Below, in pieces: positions 24,766-33,023 of a stretch of 64,000 nucleotides of DNA. Made by a program: the position numbers and the translations under genes. The stretch comes from Tautonia plasticadhaerens (lineage in GTDB: Bacteria; Planctomycetota; Planctomycetia; Isosphaerales; Isosphaeraceae). Positions within the stretch are counted from its first letter, which is position 1. The number at the start of each line of letters is the position of its first letter. The DNA is taken from assembly GCF_007752535.1 (NCBI RefSeq), contig NZ_CP036426.1:5580001-5644000 (forward strand), written 5' to 3'. Below the pieces are notes generated by a model. That model was not told where the DNA came from. It did not search any database and saw only the letters and a program-made list of their open reading frames with translations.

Positions 24766-25732
24766 GGCCGCCCGCCTCCCCGCCGGCCCCCAGGTGGTCG
24801 AACCCCCGGACCCGGACCGGGGCCGTCGACCCGTCCCGGTCGCGGAGCCGGATGCCGGGCCCCGGCTCGATCTCCCCGACCCGATGCAAGGTGACGCCCG
24901 GGGGGGGCGACCGGAGCAGGGAGGCGGCCGACTCGGGGGGGACGACCAGGCAGAGTTCGAAGTCCTCCCCGTCGCCGAGGGCGTGGTCCAGGGGGCTTCG
25001 GCCGGACCGGGAGGCGAGGCGCTCGGCGTCGGGGTGGATCGGGATGGAGTGGGCGTCGAGCGAGGCGCCGAGCCCCCCGCTCTCGTCGAGGACGTGGCCG
25101 AGGTCGGAGGCCAGGCCGTCGGACAGGTCGATCAGGGCATGGAGTTCGGCCGCTTCGAGCAGGGCGAGGGCCTCGGCGACCCTCGGCTCGGGCCTCAGGT
25201 GGCGACCGAGGATGCTGCCGCCGAGGGGGCCCGTCACGAGGACGACGTCGCCGGGCCGGGCCCCCGACCGGAGGACCGGGGCCGGCGGGCTCGCCTCGCC
25301 GATGACGGTGACGCAGACGACCAGAGGCCCGTCCCAGGCGTTCGTGTCCCCCCCGGCGAGGGCGAGGCTGAAGCGGTTGGCCAGCGGGGCCATCCCGGCC
25401 ATCAGCCCCTCGGCGATCTCCTCGGCCGATCGCTTCGGCAGGGCGACGGCCACGAAGGCGGCGACCGGCCGGGCGGCCATCGCGGCGACGTCGGAGAGGT
25501 TGACCGCCAGGCTCTTGTAACCGGCCGCCTCGGGGCCGCACTCGTCGAGGAGGAAGTGGCGGCCGTCGAGCAGGAGGTCCGTCGTCACCACGGTCGAGGA
25601 GCCGGCCGGCGGGGGGCGGAGCACGGCCGCGTCGTCGCCGATGCCGAGGGCGACCGACGGGTGGGCGGGGGCCATCCCCCGGATCCGCCGGATCAGCTCG
25701 AACTCGCCGAGGGGGCCCCCCGGGGCGGTCAT
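24755..25732 (-). CDS. thiL: Thiamine-monophosphate kinase
   Basis: Phosphorylates thiamine monophosphate to the active diphosphate. The 325-aa product has the ThiL start GEFELIRRIRG, the metal/ATP loop ALGIGDDAAVL near residue 30, LLLDGRHFLLDECGPEAAGYKSLAVNLSDVAAMAA, the glycine-rich ALAGGDTNAW and the later DLSDGLASDLGH. It ends near HRVGEIEPGPG. ATG 25732 overlaps the glycerate kinase stop (ATGA). ThDP made with this enzyme is the cofactor of E1 enzymes such as the fusion at 55.5 kb, though there is no genetic link. Confidence 0.96.
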   Translation of the reverse strand: MTAPGGPLGEFELIRRIRGMAPAHPSVALGIGDDAAVLRPPPAGSSTVVTTDLLLDGRHFLLDECGPEAAGYKSLAVNLSDVAAMAARPVAAFVAVALPKRSAEEIAEGLMAGMAPLANRFSLALAGGDTNAWDGPLVVCVTVIGEASPPAPVLRSGARPGDVVLVTGPLGGSILGRHLRPEPRVAEALALLEAAELHALIDLSDGLASDLGHVLDESGGLGASLDAHSIPIHPDAERLASRSGRSPLDHALGDGEDFELCLVVPPESAASLLRSPPPGVTLHRVGEIEPGPGIRLRDRDGSTAPVRVRGFDHLGAGGEAGGHAG

Positions 25733-26868
25733 CGTCGACGCCCCGATCGGAAGGCCCGGACGGCCTGCTCGGCGACCCTCCCCAGCAGGAGATCGGCCTG
25801 GTCGATCGCCTCCCGGAGTGCCATCGGCCGGTCGCAGATGCTGAAGAAGGCGGAGACGCCCGACCCCAGGAGGGCCTCGGCCCCGGGCCCGATGCCCCCC
25901 GCCAGCGCGATCACCGGGCATCCCCGGTCCCGGGCGACGAGGGCGACGCCGGCGATCGTCTTGCCGTGGGCCGTTTGTTCATCGAGGGATCCCTCGGCGG
26001 TCAGGCAGAGGTCGGCTCCTTCCAGGCGGTCGGCGAGGCCGACGGTCCGGGAGACGAGCTCCACGCCCCGCTCCAGCCGTCCCCCGCCGAAGGCGACCAG
26101 CCCCGCCCCGAGCCCCCCGGCGGCGCCGGCGCCGGGCAGGTCGGCCACGGACCGGCCGAGGTCGCGTCGGACGACCTCGGCCAGCCGGCGGAGGTTGCGG
26201 TCGAGCCGGTCGACGGCCTCCCGGTCGGCCCCCTTCTGGGGCCCGTAGACGGCGGAGGCGCCGTCGGGCCCGCAGAGGGGGTTGGTCACGTCGCAGGCGA
26301 CGGCGAGCTCGACCCGATCGAGCCGGGGGTCCCGGCCCGTCGGGTCGATCCGGTCGAGCCGTGCCAGGGGGCCGCCGCCGGGGCCGAGGTCGTCTCCCCC
26401 GGCGTCGAGCAGGCGATAGCCGAGGGCCTGGGCCATGCCGGCCCCGCCGTCGTTGGTGGCGCTGCCGCCGATCCCCACGACGATCCGATCGACCCCGACA
26501 TCGAGGGCAGCCCGGATCAGCTCGCCGGTCCCCCGGGTGGTGGCGACCGTCGGGTCCCGGCGATCCTCGGGGACGAGGACGAGACCGGAGGCGGCGGCCA
26601 TCTCGATGAAGGCGGTCCTGCCGTCGCCGGAGAGGCCGAATCGGGCCTCCACGGGAGGGCCGAGCGGGCCGGTCACGCGGGAGGTGCGGGTGGTGCCGTC
26701 CAGGGCGGTCACGAGGGCCTCGACGGTCCCCTCGCCGCCGTCGGCCATGGGGATCTCGTCGACCTCGGCGGCATCGTCGGCGCGTCGGACCCCCAAGGCG
26801 ATCGCCCGGCAGGCGTCGACGGCCGAGAGGCTGCCCTTGAACTTGTCCGGGGCGATGACGTACCGCAT
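25729..26868 (-). CDS. Glycerate kinase (GarK/GlxK family)
   Basis: ATP-dependent kinase of glycerate, 379 aa, of the type I bacterial family. It begins RYVIAPDKFKGSLSAVDAC, then EIPMADGGEGTVEAL (near 40) and ETAAASGL-like FIEMAAASGLVLV; later it has GIGGSATNDGGAGMAQALG, the substrate/nucleotide loop, and the C-terminal TAEGSLDEQTAHGKTIAGVA. All are typical. It is the first gene of the minus-strand run with thiL and tsaE, and upstream lies a very strong hairpin that should insulate it from the protease gene. Confidence 0.95.
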   Translation of the reverse strand: MRYVIAPDKFKGSLSAVDACRAIALGVRRADDAAEVDEIPMADGGEGTVEALVTALDGTTRTSRVTGPLGPPVEARFGLSGDGRTAFIEMAAASGLVLVPEDRRDPTVATTRGTGELIRAALDVGVDRIVVGIGGSATNDGGAGMAQALGYRLLDAGGDDLGPGGGPLARLDRIDPTGRDPRLDRVELAVACDVTNPLCGPDGASAVYGPQKGADREAVDRLDRNLRRLAEVVRRDLGRSVADLPGAGAAGGLGAGLVAFGGGRLERGVELVSRTVGLADRLEGADLCLTAEGSLDEQTAHGKTIAGVALVARDRGCPVIALAGGIGPGAEALLGSGVSAFFSICDRPMALREAIDQADLLLGRVAEQAVRAFRSGRRR

Positions 26869-26946
26869 GGCTCCTCCGGGCGCCCGGCCCTCGCCCCACG
26901 ATAGCGGATCGGGGGTGCGGGTTCCACGCCATCGGCCACCCGGAAC

Positions 26947-26998
26947 GGGCCGGGGCCGCGGGCCGCGGGGGAGTGCCCCCGGCCCGCGGCCCCGGCCC
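26947..26998 (-). terminator. Long GC hairpin after the HtrA-like gene
   Basis: Arms at 26947-26964 and 26981-26998 are perfect 18-bp complements, and an inner 5-bp G/C stem (26967-26971 with 26976-26980) follows after a two-base bulge, with loop AGTG. It lies 34 bp past the stop of the HtrA-like gene and 79 bp before the start of glycerate kinase on the same strand. No T tract follows, so termination would be of the non-canonical hairpin kind; it could also protect the 3' end of the message. Confidence 0.7.
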
Positions 26999-27031
26999 GG
27001 CCAAGCCGTCGGGTGAGATCGGACGGATGAC

Positions 27032-28456
27032 TCAGCGGACGGTCGGGCTGACGGCCTGGGCCTGATAGACCTCGGAGAGGCTGATCGTGCCCTGGTGCAG
27101 CACGTTCTGGCGGACGATGTAGTACGGAACCGCCTGGGAGCCGGCCGTCTCGGCCTGTCGGAGGATGTACATGATGTTGTCCGGCCGGATCGTCTCCAGG
27201 TGGCGGTCGCCGACGTGCATCCCGACCAGGATGTCGCCGGGCCGGATCGCGGCCTGGTCGGCGAGGCTGCCGGGGAGGATCTCCCGGACGTACAGGCCGC
27301 CCCGAAGCTTCGGGGAGGCGACGGCGACGTACTCCTGGGTGACGTGCTGGGTCCTCAGGCCGAGCAGCCGCCAGACCTGCTCGTCGGAGTCCGGCGAGGC
27401 GGTCGTCGCGGCCTGGGTCCGGGAGACGGGCCGGGGGGCGAGGGAGAGCTCCCGACGGTCGCCCCCCCGGTCGACGACGAGGGCCGCGGGCTTGCCCTGG
27501 GAGGAGTCGAGCAGGGCACGCTCCAGGTCGATCGGGTTGGTGAGGGCCAGGTTATTGGCCCGGATGAGCTCATCCCCGGGCTTCAGGCCGGCTTCCTCGG
27601 CGGGGCTGCCGGCCTCGATGGCGGAGACGACCACGCGACGGGCGCCGTCGAGGACGCGCTCGACGGCCACCAGTCCGTGCCAGGTGCCGACGAGCTTCCG
27701 GGTGCTGAGCATGCCGGCGGCGACGGGCTTGACGTCGTCGATGGGCAGGGCGAAACCGATCCCCTGGGCCCCGGCCCGGGTGGCGACGTTGATGCCGATC
27801 AGCTCGCCGTCGATGTTGATCAGCGGGCCCCCCGAATTGCCGGGATTGATGCCGGCGTCGGTCTGGATCAGGTTGTGGTAGACCTGGTCGTCGGCCAGGG
27901 TGACGTCGATGCCGAGTGCGCTGACGATGCCGGTCGAGGCGGTATTCTCGTAGCCGAAGGCGTTGCCGATGGTGATGGCCGTCTCCCCGATCATCAGGTC
28001 GGAGGAGGTGCCGATGGAGATCGGAGTGAGCGGCCTGCCGGCGTCGACCTTCAGCAGGGCCAGGTCCATGCTCCGGTCCTCCTGGAGGATCCGCGCGGGG
28101 TAGGACGAGCCGTCGGCGAGGTAGACGCGGATGTCGTTGACCTGGTCGACGACGTGCTGGTTCGTGAGGACGAAGCCCCGCTGGTCCAGGACCACGCCGG
28201 TCCCCATGCCGCTGACCAGCGGCCGGCGATTCTCCTCGGGGGAGAAGGGCCATCGGCTGTTCGAGGAGGCGCGCTTCTCGCTGGTGATGTTCACCACGGC
28301 CGGCATCGCCCGCTCGATCGCCTCGACCAGCGGGGTCCGCCGGGAGGTCATGTCGGCCGAGGCCGGTCGGGTGGCCGGCGGCACCGCCGCCGAGGAGCCG
28401 GCCGTCGCCACCATCAGCCAGAATAGCCAACGTCGCGTCATCCAGGGCAAGAGCAC
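27032..28456 (-). CDS. HtrA/DegP-like trypsin-type serine protease with PDZ domains
   Basis: Secreted or periplasmic quality-control protease, 474 aa. A hydrophobic N-terminus (MTRRWLFWLMVATAG) acts as signal or anchor. The catalytic triad is complete: H101 in LTNQHVV, D131 in RSMDLALLK and S208 in GINPGNSGGPL. A first PDZ domain spans about 265-335 (SAIEAGSPAEEAGLKPGDEL) and a second about 365-455 (GGLYVREILPGSLADQAAIRPGDILVGM). GTG 28456 has GAGAGGG upstream; ATG 28441 is an alternative. The gene is divergent from nadA. Confidence 0.93.
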   Translation of the reverse strand: MLLPWMTRRWLFWLMVATAGSSAAVPPATRPASADMTSRRTPLVEAIERAMPAVVNITSEKRASSNSRWPFSPEENRRPLVSGMGTGVVLDQRGFVLTNQHVVDQVNDIRVYLADGSSYPARILQEDRSMDLALLKVDAGRPLTPISIGTSSDLMIGETAITIGNAFGYENTASTGIVSALGIDVTLADDQVYHNLIQTDAGINPGNSGGPLINIDGELIGINVATRAGAQGIGFALPIDDVKPVAAGMLSTRKLVGTWHGLVAVERVLDGARRVVVSAIEAGSPAEEAGLKPGDELIRANNLALTNPIDLERALLDSSQGKPAALVVDRGGDRRELSLAPRPVSRTQAATTASPDSDEQVWRLLGLRTQHVTQEYVAVASPKLRGGLYVREILPGSLADQAAIRPGDILVGMHVGDRHLETIRPDNIMYILRQAETAGSQAVPYYIVRQNVLHQGTISLSEVYQAQAVSPTVR

Positions 28457-28816
28457 GTTGGTGGCCCTCTCTGCGGGTCTTCGGTTCGCCGGCCCTACCG
28501 GTGCGGCCAGACACGATCGTAGTTGTTTGATCGTCTCCCCACCCCGCCGCCTTTCGCCCCCGAAGGCGCCGGAGTCGGGCGCCCCGCCAGACGTTCATCA
28601 CATCCCGAACAACCGATCTCCCTGGAGGGGGGGGACGGCGAATTGCTCATGGGGCCACGGGGGCCGGGACCCCCTCGCCCTGCCCGGTCGGATCGCCCAT
28701 AATGAACGGACCGCCCCCGGGGGGCGTAGGATGACGGGACGCCTTGCCGGCGGCCGCAAGGGCCGAGCGGTTCGTGGGTTGCTCCTCCGCCACGTTAAAA
28801 ACAAGGATTCCATCCC
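28457..28816. other. 360-bp divergent promoter region, HtrA-like gene / nadA
   Basis: No gene is supported here. A 6-bp inverted repeat ACGATC/GATCGT lies at 28513-28518 and 28529-28534, close to the protease start. Toward nadA a CATAAT (28698-28703) could serve as a -10, but I see no good -35 before it. The 20 bases directly upstream of nadA are AT-rich for this genome and contain the AAGGA ribosome-binding site (28803-28807). Confidence 0.5.
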
Positions 28817-29755
28817 TTGGCAACCACCTCCATCGACATCTACGACGAGATCGAGGCCCTCAAGGCCGAGCAAGACGCCACGATCCTGGCCCACTACTAC
28901 CAGGACGGCGAGATCCAGGAGCTGGCCGACTTCACCGGGGACAGCCTCAAACTCGCCCGGGTCGCCACCACCGTCGACACCGGCACGATCGTCTTCTGCG
29001 GCGTCCACTTCATGGCCGAGACGGCCAAGATCCTGAACCCGGGGAAGCGCGTCCTGCTGCCCGACCCCCTGGCCGGGTGCAGCCTGGCCGACAGCTGCCC
29101 CGCCCCGCTCCTGGCGCGGAGGCAGGAGGCATTGAGGGCCGCCGGCCGCACGTTCCAGACGGTCACCTACATCAACAGCACGGCGAGCGTGAAGGCGCTC
29201 TCGGACTGGATCGTCACCTCCGGCAACGCGGAGGAGATCATCCGCCGGGTCCCCGAGGATTGCGAGATCCTCTTCGCCCCCGACCGGCACCTGGGGTCCT
29301 ACCTCCAGGAGGTGACGGGCCGGCCGATGATCCTCTGGGAGGGCTCGTGCATGGTGCACGAGGTCTTCAGCGTCAATGACCTGCTGAAGCTCAAGCGTCG
29401 CAAGCCCGAGGCGAGGACGATCGCCCACCCGGAGTGCCCGGCGAACATCCGGGAGCACGCCGACTTCATCGGCGGCACCGAGGCGATGATCCGCTTCGTC
29501 GACCGCTTCGACGCCCCCACCGAGTTCCTGGTCGCCACCGAGGCCAACATGCTCTGGCAGCTGCAGCACGCGGTACCCCGGCACGCCTACCTGCCCGTGC
29601 CGGGGATCACCTGCGCCTGCAACAACTGCCCGCACATGGCCCGGAACACGCTGGAGAAGCTCCGGGACTGCCTCAAGAACGGCTCCCCCGAGATCGCCTG
29701 GCGTCCCGACTTCGACCGGGCCGGCGAGGTGCTCCGGCGCAGCCTGCTGGGCTGA
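28817..29755 (+). CDS. nadA: Quinolinate synthase
   Basis: Iron-sulfur enzyme of de novo NAD synthesis that condenses iminoaspartate with dihydroxyacetone phosphate. The 312-aa protein has [23 protein letters not shown] at the start, [16 protein letters not shown] with the first cluster Cys, [44 protein letters not shown], and the C-terminal [17 protein letters not shown] with the last ligands. The start is TTG at 28817, the only start codon consistent with AAGGA at 28803-28807. No nadB or nadC is adjacent. The gene ends before a strong hairpin. Confidence 0.95.
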   Translation: MATTSIDIYDEIEALKAEQDATILAHYYQDGEIQELADFTGDSLKLARVATTVDTGTIVFCGVHFMAETAKILNPGKRVLLPDPLAGCSLADSCPAPLLARRQEALRAAGRTFQTVTYINSTASVKALSDWIVTSGNAEEIIRRVPEDCEILFAPDRHLGSYLQEVTGRPMILWEGSCMVHEVFSVNDLLKLKRRKPEARTIAHPECPANIREHADFIGGTEAMIRFVDRFDAPTEFLVATEANMLWQLQHAVPRHAYLPVPGITCACNNCPHMARNTLEKLRDCLKNGSPEIAWRPDFDRAGEVLRRSLLG

Positions 29756-29769
29756 TCGTCCCCCCGTTC

Positions 29770-29803
29770 GGGTGGGCCCGTCCGTGACGGGGAGGGCCCA
29801 CCC
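29770..29803. terminator. Hairpin between convergent nadA and the 61-aa gene
   Basis: Perfect 10-bp arms GGGTGGGCCC (29770-29779) and its complement (29794-29803) enclose a 14-nt loop with a small inner CGTC/GACG stem. It lies 15 bp after nadA and 43 bp after the stop of the convergent small gene, so it probably serves both as a bidirectional terminator. No T tract. Confidence 0.65.
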
Positions 29804-29845
29804 CCGGGGCTCGGGGCGCGTACATCGGGCCGGGCCGTGACGGGC

Positions 29846-30031
29846 TCAGCGCCGCCGCTTCTCGGCCGAGGCGAGCCCCTTGGAGACGAGGTCGAAGGCC
29901 TCGACGGGCTTCAGATCCTCCAGCACGTCGAACATCACCGAGAGCACCCGGCTGACGTCGGCGGCGTTGATCTGGACCTTGGGGGTGTCGGCCCGCTTGG
30001 CGACCTCGTGGTAGAACTCGGTGAGCTTCAT
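29846..30031 (-). CDS. Small conserved-looking protein, possibly HU-like N-terminal fold
   Basis: 61 aa, family not recognised. MKLTEFYHEVAKRADTPKVQ is followed by INAADVSRVLSVMFDVLEDL and a basic end AEKRRR. The pattern of two amphipathic helices resembles the helical N-terminal half of HU-type DNA-binding proteins, but the beta-arm half is missing. Its ATG is preceded by GGGGAGACGAG. The Gly/Pro-poor composition, unlike the surrounding shadows, supports a real gene. It is convergent with nadA. Confidence 0.68.
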   Translation of the reverse strand: MKLTEFYHEVAKRADTPKVQINAADVSRVLSVMFDVLEDLKPVEAFDLVSKGLASAEKRRR

Positions 30032-30203
30032 CGGCTCGTCTCCCCTTCGGGGATGCCGCCGCCCGCCTCGGGCCCCGGCCCGGTCGGGAGGGAGGGGACG
30101 GGGCGGAGATGTGGGAATCCGAGTGAACGATAACCGACCGGGCGACCGGGCGAGCGGATCGGGGTGGCCGATCGGTCGGGCCGGTTCCGGTCGAGACGGT
30201 CGG

Positions 30204-30242
30204 GGGGCCTCTCCTGACGGGGAGGCCCCGTCCCGCTAGAAT
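30204..30242 (+). promoter_or_regulatory. Promoter and inverted repeat before the arginine-to-proline pair
   Basis: CTGACG (30214-30219) and TAGAAT (30237-30242) are separated by 17 bp and fit a sigma-70 promoter. A perfect 8-bp inverted repeat, GGGGCCTC (30204-30211) and its complement (30222-30229), brackets the -35 element with a 10-bp spacer, an operator-like placement. The start codon at 30306 lies about 57 nt after the expected transcription start. Confidence 0.5.
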
Positions 30243-30305
30243 GGGAGGGGGCGTCGGGGGTGGAGCGACGCCGTTGCGAACCCAGGCGTGAGGAGGGAGA
30301 CGCCC

Positions 30306-31562
30306 ATGGCCCGCCCCGAGTCGACGCCGGCCGAGCAGGACGGGGGGGCGGTCGAGGAGATCGAGGTCCGGGGGCACATCGTCGACTCGCTCCTGCTGCC
30401 GAAGATCCTCGACCGCATCCTCCAGATGGGCGGGACCTTCGAGATCCGCGAGTGCGAGATCGGCACCCGCCGGGTCGACCCGAGCCGCGCGCTCATCGCC
30501 GTCCGGGCCGCCACCGCCGACCGGCTGCGGGAGATCGTCGGCGACCTGATCGAGCACGGCGCCTGGCCCCTGCACCCCGCCGACTCCCGGGTCGAGCCCG
30601 CAGACATCCCCGGCGCCTTCCCCGAGGGGTTCTACAGCACGACCAACCAGCCCACCCAGGTCCGGGTGCAGGCCCGTTGGCTCGACGTGGCCGATCAGGA
30701 GATGGACTGCGGGATCACCGTCGAGGGGGACGGCTCGTCCGCCCGATGCGTGCCCATGTCCGACGTGACCGCGGGCATGCCCATCGTCGTCGGCCACGGC
30801 GGGGTCCGCGTGCTGCCGACCGAGCGTCCCCGGGGGTCGAGCCCGTTCTCCTTCATGAATTCGAGCGTCTCCAGCGAGAAGCCCAAGGCCGTCAGCCTGA
30901 GGGGCGTGGCGGGGTCGATCCGGGAGACGAGGAGCAGGGGCAAGAAGGTCCTGCTCGTGGGGGGCCCGGCGATCGTGCACACCGGCTCGGCCGGCCACGT
31001 GGCGAGGCTGATCCGCGAGGGGTGGATCCAGACGCTCTTCGCCGGCAACGCCCTGGCGACGCACGACATCGAGCAGGCGTTCTTCAACACGAGCCTCGGC
31101 GTCGACCTCGACCAGGGGGAGGCGATCGAGCACGGCCACGAGCACCACCTGAGGGCGATCAACACGATCCGGCGGCTGGGGGGGATCCGCCAGGCGGTCG
31201 AGGCCGGGAAACTGACCTCGGGGATCATGTTCGAGTGCGTCCGATCGGGGGTCGATTACCACCTCGCGGGGTCGATCCGGGATGACGGACCCCTGCCGGA
31301 CGTGATCACCGACACGCTCCAGGCCCAGCGGGCGATGCGGGCGGCGATCAAGGACGTGGGCTTCGCGCTGCTGATCGCCTCGGCCCTGCACGGGATCGCC
31401 ACCGGGAACCTCTTGCCGGCGTCGGTGCAGGTGGTCTGCGTCGATATCAATCCGGCGACCGTCACCAAGCTGGCCGACCGGGGCACCTTCCAGACCGTCG
31501 GCATGGTCACCGATGTCGAGCCGTTCCTCCGCTCGCTGGCCTCGGAGCTGACCGGCTCCTGA
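30306..31562 (+). CDS. TIGR00300 / AgrE C-terminal-type ornithine cyclodeaminase-like protein
   Basis: 418-aa protein of the TIGR00300 family, equivalent to the C-terminal half of cyanobacterial AgrE, linked to conversion of ornithine to proline. Recognisable parts are EEIEVRGHIVDSLLLPKILD and FEIRECEIGTRR (N-terminal domain), FYSTTNQPTQVR near 115, and a Rossmann part with VLLVGGPAIVHTGSAGHVARLI, TLFAGNALATHDIEQAF, EGHEHH-like IEHGHEHHLRAINTIRRLGG and VVCVDINPATVTKLADRG. ATG 30306 has GGAGG about 10 nt upstream. The next gene, 62 bp on, is the ArgZ-like partner, supporting a joint arginine catabolic role. Confidence 0.88.
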   Translation: MARPESTPAEQDGGAVEEIEVRGHIVDSLLLPKILDRILQMGGTFEIRECEIGTRRVDPSRALIAVRAATADRLREIVGDLIEHGAWPLHPADSRVEPADIPGAFPEGFYSTTNQPTQVRVQARWLDVADQEMDCGITVEGDGSSARCVPMSDVTAGMPIVVGHGGVRVLPTERPRGSSPFSFMNSSVSSEKPKAVSLRGVAGSIRETRSRGKKVLLVGGPAIVHTGSAGHVARLIREGWIQTLFAGNALATHDIEQAFFNTSLGVDLDQGEAIEHGHEHHLRAINTIRRLGGIRQAVEAGKLTSGIMFECVRSGVDYHLAGSIRDDGPLPDVITDTLQAQRAMRAAIKDVGFALLIASALHGIATGNLLPASVQVVCVDINPATVTKLADRGTFQTVGMVTDVEPFLRSLASELTGS

Positions 31563-31575
31563 ACCGTGCCCCGGA

Positions 31576-31600
31576 TCGGATCGGGTCGGGTCGGGTCGGA
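31576..31600. repeat. Five tandem TCGG(G/A) pentamers
   Basis: Five tandem copies of a TCGGR pentamer fill the gap between the two arginine-pathway genes (31563-31624). The array ends 24 bp before the ArgZ-like start and just upstream of its GGAGA ribosome-binding site. It may be a slippage-prone spacer; no function is evident. Confidence 0.6.
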
Positions 31601-31624
31601 CCGGGATGATCGGGAGATCGAGCG

Positions 31625-32476
31625 ATGGCCGAGACGCCCCGGATCTTGATGTGTCCCCCGGAATACTACGGGATCGAGTACGAGATCAACCCGTGGATGA
31701 ACCGGGGGGTGGCGAGCGACCCGGACGAGTCCCGACGCCAGTGGTGGGCCCTGCACGACGCCCTGACGGGCCTCGGGGCGGCGGTCGAGCTGCTCGACCC
31801 GGTCCGGGGGCTGCCGGATCTGGTGTTCACGGCCAATGCGGGCCTCGTCTACCGGGATCTGTTCCTCAGCTCCCGGTTCCGCTACGGCGAGCGGCAGGGG
31901 GAGACCCCCGTCTTCGACCGCTGGTTCGCCGACCACGGCTTCGCCGTCGAGCACACGCCGGACGACCACCACTTCGAGGGGGCCGGGGACGCGCTCTTCT
32001 GCGGCGACGCCCTGCTCGCCGGCTACCGGTTCCGCTCCGACGCCCGGACGATGCAGTGGGTCGGCGACCGCCTCGGCGTGGAGGTGCTGCCGCTGGAGCT
32101 GGTCGACCCGAGGTATTATCACCTCGACACCTGCTTCTGCCCCCTCGCCCCCGACTCGGCCATCTACTTCCCCGGCGCCTTCGACGAGTACGGCCGGTCG
32201 GTGCTCCGGGACCGGATCCGGACCCTGATCGAGGTCTCGGCCGAGGAGGCGTTCTCGTTCAGCTGCAATGCCGTGGTGGTGGGCCGGTCGGTCGTCCTGA
32301 ACGCGGGGGCGCCGAAGCTGGCCCGGTCGCTGGGGCGCCATGGCTACGAGGCGGTCCCCCTCTCGCTGACGGAATTCATCAAGGCCGGCGGCAGCGCGAA
32401 GTGCCTGACGTTCCGGCTCGACGGCGAGGACGCCGCCTCGTGGCGGTCGGCCGCCACCCGGGCCGCCTCCGCCTGA
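31625..32476 (+). CDS. ArgZ-like arginine dihydrolase / amidinotransferase-fold enzyme
   Basis: 283-aa guanidino-group-modifying enzyme matching the N-terminal domain of cyanobacterial ArgZ/AgrE, which splits arginine into ornithine, ammonia and CO2. The start ILMCPPEYYGIEYEINPWM is diagnostic by my recognition. Candidate active-site residues are N71 in FTANAG, E118 in HHFEGAGDALF, H166 and D168 in YYHLDTC, and C260 in GGSAKCLT. Asn at this position is what I recall separating the dihydrolase from deiminases. GGAGA precedes the ATG. It lies downstream of the TIGR00300 gene; in AgrE the two are one chain in the opposite order. Dimethylarginine hydrolase is the main alternative. Confidence 0.85.
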   Translation: MAETPRILMCPPEYYGIEYEINPWMNRGVASDPDESRRQWWALHDALTGLGAAVELLDPVRGLPDLVFTANAGLVYRDLFLSSRFRYGERQGETPVFDRWFADHGFAVEHTPDDHHFEGAGDALFCGDALLAGYRFRSDARTMQWVGDRLGVEVLPLELVDPRYYHLDTCFCPLAPDSAIYFPGAFDEYGRSVLRDRIRTLIEVSAEEAFSFSCNAVVVGRSVVLNAGAPKLARSLGRHGYEAVPLSLTEFIKAGGSAKCLTFRLDGEDAASWRSAATRAASA

Positions 32477-32525
32477 CCGAGGCCCTGCCACCCGACCGAC
32501 CGACAACCACCCGAAAGGCAATCGG

Positions 32526-33017
32526 ATGCGAACTCTCTACGTCCTCCGGCATGGGATCGCCCACCCCCACGCGACTCCCGAGTTCGAGGAGGACGAACGC
32601 CCGCTGACCCTCAAGGGACGGCGACGGATGCGGGAGATCGCCCGGGGCCTCCGACGGCTGAAGGTCCGCCCCGACCGGATCCTGACCAGCCCCCTGCCCC
32701 GGGCGAGGGAGACGGCCGAGATCGTGGCGAAGCGGCTCGGGCTGGCCGATCGCGTCGAACTTGCCGAGGCGCTCCGGGTCGATCGCCCTGCTGAGTCGAT
32801 TCGGGCATGGCTCGACGACCAGGAGGGGGACGAGGTCATGATCGTCGGCCACAACCCGACGTTCTCGGCGCTGATCTCCGTGCTGCCGATCGGGCCCGGG
32901 GCCCCGACGGTCACCGAGCTGAAGAAGGGTGGCCTGGCCTGCTTCTCGGTCGGGGGGCCGGGGGCGTACCGGCTGGAGTGGCTGGCGCCCCCCCGATTGA
33001 TCCGGCGATTGGCGTGA
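32526..33017 (+). CDS. sixA: Phosphohistidine phosphatase SixA-type
   Basis: Histidine phosphatase superfamily protein, 163 aa. The catalytic RHG is in LYVLRHGIAHPHA at residues 8-10, a second Arg in LTSPLPRARETAEI, and the later His in VMIVGHNPTFSALI. The short form without a C-terminal cap matches SixA, which dephosphorylates phosphohistidine in phosphorelay or PTS proteins. It faces ppk1 with 6 bp between stops; SixA-type genes are often near polyphosphate genes, but the role in that pathway is not settled. Confidence 0.9.
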   Translation: MRTLYVLRHGIAHPHATPEFEEDERPLTLKGRRRMREIARGLRRLKVRPDRILTSPLPRARETAEIVAKRLGLADRVELAEALRVDRPAESIRAWLDDQEGDEVMIVGHNPTFSALISVLPIGPGAPTVTELKKGGLACFSVGGPGAYRLEWLAPPRLIRRLA

Positions 33018-33023
33018 GGCGGC

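Noticed and set aside
31576-31600. TCGGG pentamers as a CRISPR-like or binding array
   Set aside because: Period of five bases with no spacers; simple tandem repeat only.
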